In this document: piece by piece, positions 11,745-17,621 of the stretch | How the letters are laid out: every line of letters starts with the position of its first letter | Numbering within the stretch: position 1 is the first letter of the stretch | Assembly (NCBI GenBank): GCA_013204195.1 | Contig: JABMOJ010000116.1 | Coordinates: 1-18,338 of the forward strand | DNA from: SAR86 cluster bacterium | GTDB taxonomy: Bacteria; Pseudomonadota; Gammaproteobacteria; Pseudomonadales; Azotimanducaceae | Direction of reading: 5' to 3' | Length of the DNA: 18,338 nt | The notes under the pieces: model-generated | Told to the model about the DNA's origin: nothing | Seen by the model: only the letters and a program-made list of their open reading frames with translations | The model's database searches: none | Made by a program: the position numbers and the translations under genes

Positions 11745-12694
11745 CAGGAAAGCTTCGTGCCAGGCGCAAATAGTGCTTTGCGCGCATTGAGTATATCGGC
11801 ACCGGTGAGGATGCTGCCCTTGCCAAGCGGTAACTGAACAGCGGTCAACCATAATGCATCGGTGCCGCAAGCGACGAGCACGCCGCGTTTTGAGATGGCG
11901 AGAATCTCGCCAGGTTGTGCCTGCTGGGTGCTGCTCGCCAATGCCAGAGTCTCCGGGCTGGTGCATTCGACAGCCCAGACCTTCATTCTGAGGCCATTGA
12001 GTTCCGTGAACGCGATCGGCTCAGGGTTAAAGCCACGGACCATTCGATCGATGTCGCTGGCTTTTCCAGACCAATCGATTTGTGCTTCGTGCTTCTCAAT
12101 TTTGTGGGCATAGGTCGCCCCATTAGGCTGTGGTTGTGGTTGATTCGTGCCAGCGGCTATTTGTTCGATAGTTGTTAGCAACGCGCGAGTGCCGAGCTCG
12201 CTGAGTTTCGCGGCTAGACTTTGGCTGGTTTCAGTCGAGGCGATGTCTGTTTTTGCGCACAATAAGACGTCGCCCGTATCTAGCCCCGCGTCCATTTGGA
12301 TGATGCAGACGCCAGACTCAGTATCGCCCGCCAGGATAGCCCGCTGGATGGGCGCCGCGCCCCGCCAACGGGGCAGAAGTGAGCCGTGCACATTGATGCA
12401 GCCCAATCGGGGATAGTCGAGGACTTCAGGTTTGAGAATTTGCCCATACGCGACAACAACCATCAGATCGACATTCAGGTGTTCAATGTCGCCGCGGCGC
12501 AAGCGGAGCGGCTGCAGAACCGGCAACTGATGTTGTTCGGCCAGGCGTTTAACGGCGCAGGGTACATTTTGCTTGCCCCGCTTGCCTGGTTTGTCGGGCT
12601 GGGTGATCACGCCAACAATACGGTGTTCGCTGGCAATCAGCGCGTTGAGATGATCAGCCGCAAAATCCGGCGTCCCGGCAAACAGTAGGTTCAA
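11744..12694 (-). CDS. fmt: Methionyl-tRNA formyltransferase, TTG start
   Basis: Fmt transfers a formyl group from 10-formyltetrahydrofolate to methionine on initiator tRNA. The 316 residues (E. coli 315) begin with a Rossmann-type LLFAGTPDFAA and QPDKPGKRGK. The GART-type catalytic triad is Asn101, His103 (INVHGSLLPRWRGAAPIQ) and Asp139 (GLDTGD). A C-terminal OB-fold tRNA-binding domain follows (~205 onward). Between the def stop codon (12704-12706) and the first conserved strand the frame contains no ATG or GTG, and the first internal Met is residue 78. The start is therefore TTG at 12692-12694, with AGG 8 nt upstream at the end of def. Def removes the formyl group that Fmt adds, and the def-fmt pairing is very widely conserved. 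Confidence 0.96.
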   Translation of the reverse strand: MNLLFAGTPDFAADHLNALIASEHRIVGVITQPDKPGKRGKQNVPCAVKRLAEQHQLPVLQPLRLRRGDIEHLNVDLMVVVAYGQILKPEVLDYPRLGCINVHGSLLPRWRGAAPIQRAILAGDTESGVCIIQMDAGLDTGDVLLCAKTDIASTETSQSLAAKLSELGTRALLTTIEQIAAGTNQPQPQPNGATYAHKIEKHEAQIDWSGKASDIDRMVRGFNPEPIAFTELNGLRMKVWAVECTSPETLALASSTQQAQPGEILAISKRGVLVACGTDALWLTAVQLPLGKGSILTGADILNARKALFAPGTKLS

Positions 12695-12703
12695 TGTCCA
12701 GGC

Positions 12704-13207
12704 CTATTCACGGTGCTTGCGCTGTTTGAGTAATTTTTTGCGAATCATCTGGCGTTTGGTATCAGAGATATAGTCGACGAACAATTTACCCTCGAGATGA
12801 TCCATTTCATGCTGAATACAAACCGACAGAAGGTCGTCTGCTGTCAGGGTAAATGGGTTGCCCTCGCGGTCAATGGCCGTGACTTCTATTTTTTCTGACC
12901 GGTATACGGGCTCGAAATAACCGGGGATAGACAAGCAACCTTCGCTCGTTTCAATCTCGCCTTCCCGTGCAATGATCTCTGGATTGATCAGCACCAGCGG
13001 TGACGAATTATCTTCGGAAATATCCACCACCAGCAGCCGCAGGTGCATGTTTACTTGGCTTGCAGCCAAACCGATGCCGGGCGCCGCGTACATCGTTTCG
13101 AGCATGTTGTCGGCCAGCGTCGCGATTTTGCCGTTGACGTCCTTGACGGGCTCAGCGACGGTTCTTAACCGGGGATCCGGGAATTCCAAGATATTTAATA
13201 GCGCCAT
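12704..13207 (-). CDS. def: Peptide deformylase
   Basis: Def removes the N-formyl group from nascent proteins at the ribosome exit, using a catalytic Fe2+. The 167 residues (E. coli 169) hold the three family motifs: GIGLAASQ at 44-51, EGCLS with metal ligand Cys91, and QHEMDH with His133, Glu134 and His137 (HExxH). A basic C-terminal helix ([17 protein letters not shown]) is of the kind that contacts ribosomal RNA in E. coli. The gene is first in the minus-strand unit def-fmt-rsmB-trkA-trkH and 9 nt upstream of fmt. The ATG lacks a clear Shine-Dalgarno; the nearest AGGG is ~16 nt away. It is divergent from the LysM gene across a 143-bp AT-richer spacer that must carry promoters for both. Confidence 0.97.
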   Translation of the reverse strand: MALLNILEFPDPRLRTVAEPVKDVNGKIATLADNMLETMYAAPGIGLAASQVNMHLRLLVVDISEDNSSPLVLINPEIIAREGEIETSEGCLSIPGYFEPVYRSEKIEVTAIDREGNPFTLTADDLLSVCIQHEMDHLEGKLFVDYISDTKRQMIRKKLLKQRKHRE

Positions 13208-13350
13208 GGCGTTCAGTTCTAACCCTGTGATAATTGTGCAAATAATTTGGCTAAGATCATGTTCAGGTTGGTAATTCAGTTCATCTGAACACAGATGTGT
13301 CGTCTAGAATTACCTGATATTGTACGCGTTTTGAGGATGGGATTCGCCCT
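13208..13350. promoter_or_regulatory. Divergent def / LysM-gene promoter region with inverted repeat
   Basis: This 143-bp spacer must hold the start signals for the five-gene def operon on the minus strand and for the LysM gene on +. It contains the inverted repeat GTTCA-tc-TGAAC at 13279-13290 and a TAGAAT (5/6 to the -10 consensus) at 13305-13310 facing the LysM gene. No matching -35 hexamer is convincing on either strand. A GAGGA at 13333-13337 lies 13 nt before the LysM ATG, which is long for a ribosome site. The inverted repeat could be an operator, but that is only a guess. Confidence 0.4.
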
Positions 13351-14409
13351 ATGCGAAAAATTCTTATCGCTGTTGTTGTCAACCTGCTACTAAGTCAAGT
13401 CAGCCTTGCGGCCAACGATATTCTAAAGCCCGGTCATCCCGATCGCTACCTCGTTAAACCCGGTGACACTCTGTGGGACATTTCGTCCATGTTTCTGGCA
13501 GAGGCCTGGCGTTGGCCGGAGATCTGGCAGGTGAACCCCGAGATTGAGAATCCACACCTGATTTATCCTGGTGATGAGATCATGCTGCGATATGTGGACG
13601 GCGAGCCCGAGTTGCGGCTCTCTCGGGGCGATGAGTCCCGTACCGTGCGGCTGACGCCGGTACCCAATCGAGACGTTAAAGCCAGTCCCAGGATCAGATC
13701 CGAGCCGCTGACGAGCTCGATACCCGCAATCCCCTTAGACGCTATTGCGGGTTTGCTGAATGCTGGACGAATCGTCGAAGCACAGACTCTGGAGCAGGCA
13801 CCGTACATTCTGGCGAATAAATCAGATCGACTGATTTTTGGACCTGGCGATGAATTTTACGCGCGCGGAGAATGGGCCCAGGATACGACAGTGTACGGTG
13901 TGTTTCGGTCCGGCCAAATTTATCAAGACCCCGAAACTAAAGAAATTCTTGGCTACGAGGCCCAAGAACTGGGCGTCGCGAGGGTGCTACGGCGTGATGA
14001 TGATATCGTGACCATGAGCCTAGGCGCGGTCAAGGCCGATGTTAGACTGGGCGATCGGCTGTTGCCCACCGAAGAGCGCCGGGTTGAGTCAATGTTTTAC
14101 CCAGCCGCGCCAACAGAAGCGGTTAGTGGCTCGATCATGACGATTGTCGGGAATGCCACCCAGGTGGGTAAAAACCACGTGGTCACGGTAAATCGCGGCC
14201 TGCGATCGGGTCTGGCGGTCGGCAATGTCCTCGCGATCTTTAAACAGGGTGCCATGGTCCGTGACAAGATGCAGGGCGACCAAGTTCGCATGCCAGCGGA
14301 GCGAGTCGGCCTTTTGATGGTCTTTAGGGTCTTCGATAAAATGTCCTATGGTCTCGTGCTAGAGTCAAAAGAGCCGGTGAGTGTCGGTGATTTACTGCAA
14401 AACCCCTAG
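13351..14409 (+). CDS. tsaP: Secreted LysM-domain protein, probable TsaP (type IV pilus secretin-associated)
   Basis: The protein has 352 residues. Residues 1-20 form a signal peptide (MRK, hydrophobic core, VSLA then A), so it is periplasmic. A LysM domain at 33-79 (YLVKPGDTLWDIS, WPEIWQVNP, LIYPGDEI) should bind peptidoglycan. The C-terminal part (~275-350: GLRSGLAVGNVLAIF, RVGLLMVFRVF, VSVGDLL) looks like a FlgT-C domain. LysM plus FlgT-C is the architecture of TsaP, which anchors the PilQ secretin to peptidoglycan in Myxococcus and Neisseria. As I recall, the Pseudomonas gene at the same place (PA0020) is its homologue. No pilus gene is present here to support the role directly. An older neutral name is LysM/XkdP-like protein. 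It lies 84 bp upstream of dprA on the same strand, and I see no hairpin between them. Confidence 0.78.
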   Translation: MRKILIAVVVNLLLSQVSLAANDILKPGHPDRYLVKPGDTLWDISSMFLAEAWRWPEIWQVNPEIENPHLIYPGDEIMLRYVDGEPELRLSRGDESRTVRLTPVPNRDVKASPRIRSEPLTSSIPAIPLDAIAGLLNAGRIVEAQTLEQAPYILANKSDRLIFGPGDEFYARGEWAQDTTVYGVFRSGQIYQDPETKEILGYEAQELGVARVLRRDDDIVTMSLGAVKADVRLGDRLLPTEERRVESMFYPAAPTEAVSGSIMTIVGNATQVGKNHVVTVNRGLRSGLAVGNVLAIFKQGAMVRDKMQGDQVRMPAERVGLLMVFRVFDKMSYGLVLESKEPVSVGDLLQNP

Positions 14410-14480
14410 GTAGTCGCCGGTCGACGGGCGCGGATTCCTGTTGTTAAGGTAAGGCCTCAACATTGACGGGGCGAACCGAT

Positions 14481-14507
14481 ATGGACACTTGGCGTGTTAG
14501 CGACTGA
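14481..14507 (+). other. Eight-codon mini-ORF overlapping the dprA start
   Basis: An ATG at 14481 with GGGG about 9 nt upstream opens an 8-residue reading frame (MDTWRVSD) that ends in TGA at 14505-14507. It is 14 nt into the dprA frame, which begins at GTG 14494. The ATG is in a better initiation context than the GTG. It may be chance, a leader for translational coupling, or the true dprA start displaced by a one-base error. Confidence 0.3.
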
Positions 14508-15615
14508 AGCGCTGATTTACTCTCATCTACTACTCATTCGTGCAACTGCGGTGCAGCCGCGGTTGTGCCATCGTTTGCTGGCGCTGTTGGGTGATGCCGA
14601 ATCTGCCTGTGACCATTTCGTGGCCTCAGAGCACGGTTCAAAGTGCGGCTTGAAATACCCAGCAGCATTGCGTCTGCAAGAACGCTTGCGAGCGCCCGCG
14701 TTACAGCAACAGGTGGAAATGGATCTCGCCTGGCTCGCGGCCGCGGGCCGGTTCTTCGTGGATTGGACGTCGGTGGATTACCCGCCGCTGCTGCGGCAAA
14801 TTGATGATCCTCCCATCGGTTTATTCTGCGTCGGCGACCTCAGGATTTTTCGTGCCTCCCAGCTTGCGGTTGTTGGTAGTCGCCATCCTACCCAGTATGG
14901 TCGGTCTGTGGTTAAGCACCTCGTCGGCCAATTGGTCGATCGGGGTTTGGCGATTACCAGTGGCATGGCTCTGGGTATCGATGGCATTGCCCATGCTGCC
15001 TGTTTGGCCCGCGGCGGCGCCACGATCGCCGTCTTAGGTACTGGTCCCGACCAGGTCTATCCGCCACAGCACGCCAGCCTTTATGCTGAGATCCAGCAAC
15101 AAGGGTTGATTGTTTCTGAATTCCCGCCGGGCACTACCGCCGCACCCAGTCATTTTCCGCAACGCAATCGAGTGGTTACGGGGCTAAGCCTAGGCACCCT
15201 GGTTGTTGAAGCCCGACTCAAGAGCGGCTCACTGATCTCCGCGCGCCTGGCGATGGAGCAGGGCAGAGAGGTTTTTGCGGTACCGGGTTCGGTCCTTAGC
15301 AAGCTTAGTGAAGGCTGCCACCAACTGTTGCGCGACGGCGCAAAGCTGACGGCTGACGAGCAGGATGTTTTGGAAGAACTGGCTATTGAATCGATGATCA
15401 GTGCTGAACAGACGCGCTCCAAGCGCAACGATGCGCTGACGCCATTGCAGACCCAACTGCTCAATGTTCTGGATCTGGAGCCTCAGGCCCAGGACCGATT
15501 GGCCGAACTGATCGGCGTGCCTATTAACGAAGTCATCAGGACGTTAGTGGAACTGGAAATTCTCGGTCTGATTGAATCGGGCCTGGGCGGGTATCGTAGG
15601 GTGAATTCCTGGTGA
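14494..15615 (+). CDS. dprA: DNA processing protein DprA (Smf)
   Basis: DprA binds single-stranded DNA in the cytoplasm and loads RecA onto it during natural transformation. The gene is also kept in many species not known to be competent. The 373 residues show an N-terminal helical (SAM-like) region of ~75 residues and the central Rossmann-like domain: VVGSRHPTQYG at 126-136, SGMALGIDGIAH at 156-167, GTGPDQVYPP at 182-191, SEFPPG, FPQRNRVVTGLS at 221-232 and KSGSLISA. A C-terminal winged-helix domain lies at ~310-373. The only in-frame start after the stop at 14464-14466 is GTG 14494, and it has no good Shine-Dalgarno. Synteny (LysM gene then dprA) matches Pseudomonas. It is complete and shows no disrupting change. 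Confidence 0.95.
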   Translation: MLATEALIYSHLLLIRATAVQPRLCHRLLALLGDAESACDHFVASEHGSKCGLKYPAALRLQERLRAPALQQQVEMDLAWLAAAGRFFVDWTSVDYPPLLRQIDDPPIGLFCVGDLRIFRASQLAVVGSRHPTQYGRSVVKHLVGQLVDRGLAITSGMALGIDGIAHAACLARGGATIAVLGTGPDQVYPPQHASLYAEIQQQGLIVSEFPPGTTAAPSHFPQRNRVVTGLSLGTLVVEARLKSGSLISARLAMEQGREVFAVPGSVLSKLSEGCHQLLRDGAKLTADEQDVLEELAIESMISAEQTRSKRNDALTPLQTQLLNVLDLEPQAQDRLAELIGVPINEVIRTLVELEILGLIESGLGGYRRVNSW

Positions 15616-15644
15616 TAATCTTTAGCGTAAACCATCTGCAGTTC

Positions 15645-15673
15645 TTGAAAGCCGACAGAGACTAGGTTAAATT
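15645..15673 (+). promoter_or_regulatory. Candidate sigma70 promoter for purE
   Basis: TTGAAA at 15645-15650 (5/6 to TTGACA) and TAAATT at 15668-15673 (4/6 to TATAAT) are separated by 17 nt. They sit 32 nt upstream of the purE ATG in the 90-bp gap after dprA. This is the most complete -35/-10 pair I found. No convincing PurR operator (ACGCAAACG-type palindrome) is present. Confidence 0.5.
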
Positions 15674-15705
15674 TCCGCTCCCCTTAAGTCAGCAGAGTAT
15701 CCAGT

Positions 15706-16200
15706 ATGTCGTCGCCATTCGTTGCAATTCTAATGGGCTCGGATTCCGATTTATCCGTCATGAAAGCCAGTTGTGAGGTCTTGAAGAGCTTGGGTGTCAG
15801 CTACGAAGTGCGCGTGACTTCTGCCCATCGCACTCCGGAAGACACCAAGGACTTTATCCGTGATGCGGAGCAGCGCGGTTGTGCCGTATTTATCGCTGGT
15901 GCGGGTATGGCGGCTCATCTCGCCGGTGCAGTGGCAGCCCATACGCTCAAGCCCGTGATTGGTGTGCCCATTGATTCAGGTCCGTTGCAGGGTTTTGACG
16001 CGCTGCTCTCGACCGTGCAGATGCCTGGCGGTGTGCCCGTTGCCACGGTTGCAATAGGTAAGGCTGGTGCCAAAAACGCGGGTTACTTGGCGGCCCAAAT
16101 GCTGGCGCTGGCGGATGAAGCCTTACATGGTCGACTGGTAGCAGAGCGTGCGGCGAATGCCGAGGCGATCCGTCAGAAGAACCATAACCTCGACGTTTAG
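15706..16200 (+). CDS. purE: N5-carboxyaminoimidazole ribonucleotide mutase (class I PurE)
   Basis: Class I PurE converts N5-CAIR to CAIR in purine synthesis; N5-CAIR is made by PurK. The 164-residue protein (E. coli 169) contains MGSDSD at 10-15 for phosphate binding, SAHRTP at 39-44 with catalytic His41, [15 protein letters not shown] and [14 protein letters not shown] at 99-112. These features mark the class I mutase and not the class II carboxylase. The ATG has only a weak AGAG upstream. purE commonly sits beside purK, but here tsaC follows after 16 bp and purK is absent from the window. A promoter-like sequence in front suggests that purE starts its own transcript, which may also serve tsaC and aroE. 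Confidence 0.96.
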   Translation: MSSPFVAILMGSDSDLSVMKASCEVLKSLGVSYEVRVTSAHRTPEDTKDFIRDAEQRGCAVFIAGAGMAAHLAGAVAAHTLKPVIGVPIDSGPLQGFDALLSTVQMPGGVPVATVAIGKAGAKNAGYLAAQMLALADEALHGRLVAERAANAEAIRQKNHNLDV

Positions 16201-16216
16201 GAGCTCATTGACTCCA

Positions 16217-16801
16217 ATGGCTCACCCCCAGACCTGGCGTTTCGAGATGGTCGCGACCCGGTTACAGCAGGGTGATGTGATCGCTTACCCCACTGAAGGC
16301 GTCTGGGGTCTGGGCTGTTTGCCGGAAAATCGTCCCGCCGTCGATCGAATTCTATTGATGAAGCAACGCAGCTGGCGCCAAGGCTTGATCTTGGTGGGTG
16401 CCAGCTTTGAGCAAGTAGAAGGCTATATTGGTCAAATTACCACGGCTCAGCGTGCTTTGCTTCAGCAGACCTGGCCTGGCCCAGTGACTTACCTGGTACC
16501 CCGCAGCCAGCGAGTCCCTGATTGGATTGCCGGCGATAGTGATAAGGTGGCAATACGGGTTTCCGCGCATCCTGTGGTGCAAGGGATCTGCGATTGTCTG
16601 GGTCAACCTATCGTCTCGACTTCCGCGAACCCCGGAGGCAAAAAACCGGCATTGTCGATCTTGATGTTGCAGCGATATTTTCATGATGCGATTGATTATA
16701 TTGTGCCCGGCGAGCTCGGCGGCCAGGATGGCGCCAGTGAGATTCGCGACCTACTGAGCGGCACTGTGATTCGCGCCGCGAGCCAACAGGGGGGGGCTTG
16801 A
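16217..16801 (+). CDS. tsaC: L-threonylcarbamoyladenylate synthase TsaC
   Basis: TsaC (YrdC/RimN) makes threonylcarbamoyl-AMP from threonine, bicarbonate and ATP. TsaB, TsaD and TsaE then install it as t6A37 in ANN-decoding tRNAs. The ATG at 16217 gives 194 residues (E. coli 190) with the YrdC-fold motifs YPTEGVWGLGC at 24-34, KQRSWRQGLILV at 49-60, WPGPVTYLVP at 86-95, VAIRVSAHP and STSAN at 134-138, then SEIRD. An AGGAG overlapping the purE stop lies 13 nt before this ATG. A TTG at 16208 is in frame but only 4 nt from the AGGAG, so either could be used. The frame stays open 23 codons upstream inside purE, and that part is rejected. The gene ends in a run of 8 G and overlaps aroE by 1 nt (TGATG). 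Confidence 0.93.
   Translation: MAHPQTWRFEMVATRLQQGDVIAYPTEGVWGLGCLPENRPAVDRILLMKQRSWRQGLILVGASFEQVEGYIGQITTAQRALLQQTWPGPVTYLVPRSQRVPDWIAGDSDKVAIRVSAHPVVQGICDCLGQPIVSTSANPGGKKPALSILMLQRYFHDAIDYIVPGELGGQDGASEIRDLLSGTVIRAASQQGGA
16789..16796 (+). repeat. Run of eight G at the tsaC-aroE junction
   Basis: Eight consecutive G bases cover the last Gln-Gly-Gly-Ala codons of tsaC, 4 nt before the aroE ATG. With the preceding A they make an AGGGG-rich sequence that may serve as the aroE ribosome site. Gain of one G, or a -1 ribosomal slip, would join the tsaC frame directly to aroE. Confidence 0.7.
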
Positions 16802-17607
16802 TGCATCGATTAGCGGTGCTAGGACACCCCGTGGGTCATAGCCAATCCCCTCGAATTCACCAAGCCTTTGCGAGCCAGGTGGGTATCGATATCCGTTACG
16901 ATAAAATCCAGCCGCCACTGGATGGGTTTGAGGCCCGCGCTCGAGAGTTCATCGCTGCGGGCGCGAAGGGTTTTAACATCACCGTGCCGTTTAAATTCGA
17001 CGCCTATCAGCTAGCCGATACGGTGTCGGACAGTGCCCGCATCGCCGAGGCCGTGAACACGATCAGGGTGCAGGCTGATGGTAAGCTGGTGGGTGACAAC
17101 ACGGATGGCCCCGGCTTGGTCACAGATATTACCGTCAATCTGGGCTGGCGACTGCGTGGCAAGCGCGTTTTGGTATTAGGCGCGGGTGGCGCAGTACGAG
17201 GCGTGCTGGGGCATTTATTGGCAGCCGAGCCCGAATGCCTTCATCTATGGAACCGAACCCCGGCGAAGTCTGCGGTACTGGTCGATCAGTTTGACGGCCT
17301 CGAGCACTTCGCGAGCGGTGATGAGTTAGAGTCGGCCTATGACCTGGTGATCAATGGTACCTCGGCGGGCTTAACGGGTCGGTTACCTGCGATCCCAGCA
17401 CGAGTGATTGGCCGTAACAGCTGTGTCTACGATATGGTTTACAGCGATCAGACCACCGACTTTAACCAGTGGTGCCAGGCGAATTCGGCGCTAGCGACTA
17501 GCGATGGCCTGGGTATGCTTGTTGAGCAGGCGGCCCTGGCGTTCGAGATCTGGTTTGGCTTAAAAGTGAAGACTGAGCCAGTGATAGCGATGCTCCGCGC
17601 CACCTAA
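16801..17607 (+). CDS. aroE: Shikimate dehydrogenase (NADP+)
   Basis: AroE reduces 3-dehydroshikimate to shikimate with NADPH in aromatic amino acid synthesis. The 268 residues (E. coli 272) have HSQSPRIH at 13-20 for shikimate binding and NITVPFK with catalytic Lys65. Asn86 and the catalytic Asp102 (GDNTDGPG) sit at the same numbers as in E. coli. The NADP loop is GAGGAVRG at 127-134 with NRTPAKS after it, a clamp typical of AroE and not of quinate-using YdiB. GLGMLVEQAALAFEIW ends the fold. The ATG at 16801 shares its first base with the tsaC stop. A TTG directly before it is also in frame but unnecessary. In Pseudomonas qor and hemF lie between tsaC and aroE; here they are absent. Confidence 0.97.
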   Translation: MHRLAVLGHPVGHSQSPRIHQAFASQVGIDIRYDKIQPPLDGFEARAREFIAAGAKGFNITVPFKFDAYQLADTVSDSARIAEAVNTIRVQADGKLVGDNTDGPGLVTDITVNLGWRLRGKRVLVLGAGGAVRGVLGHLLAAEPECLHLWNRTPAKSAVLVDQFDGLEHFASGDELESAYDLVINGTSAGLTGRLPAIPARVIGRNSCVYDMVYSDQTTDFNQWCQANSALATSDGLGMLVEQAALAFEIWFGLKVKTEPVIAMLRAT

Positions 17608-17621
17608 AACGAGAATAGACG

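Noticed and set aside
11745..11966. 74-codon N-terminal extension of rsmB
   Set aside because: The extra codons lie inside fmt, are rich in Arg, His and Cys and do not resemble RsmB. The TGATG junction and family length favour 11744.
14410..14493. Terminator between the LysM gene and dprA (CGCC...GGGCG)
   Set aside because: The stem is only about four pairs and lacks a T-run, so there is not enough to call a terminator.
15621..15640. Possible PurR operator upstream of purE (GCGTAAACCATCTGC)
   Set aside because: Only one half resembles the ACGCAAACG half-site and the palindrome is broken, so it is not a supportable PurR box.
16148..16216. 23-codon N-terminal extension of tsaC inside purE
   Set aside because: It is an Arg/Ser-rich shadow of the purE C-terminus; the ATG at 16217 gives the normal TsaC length.
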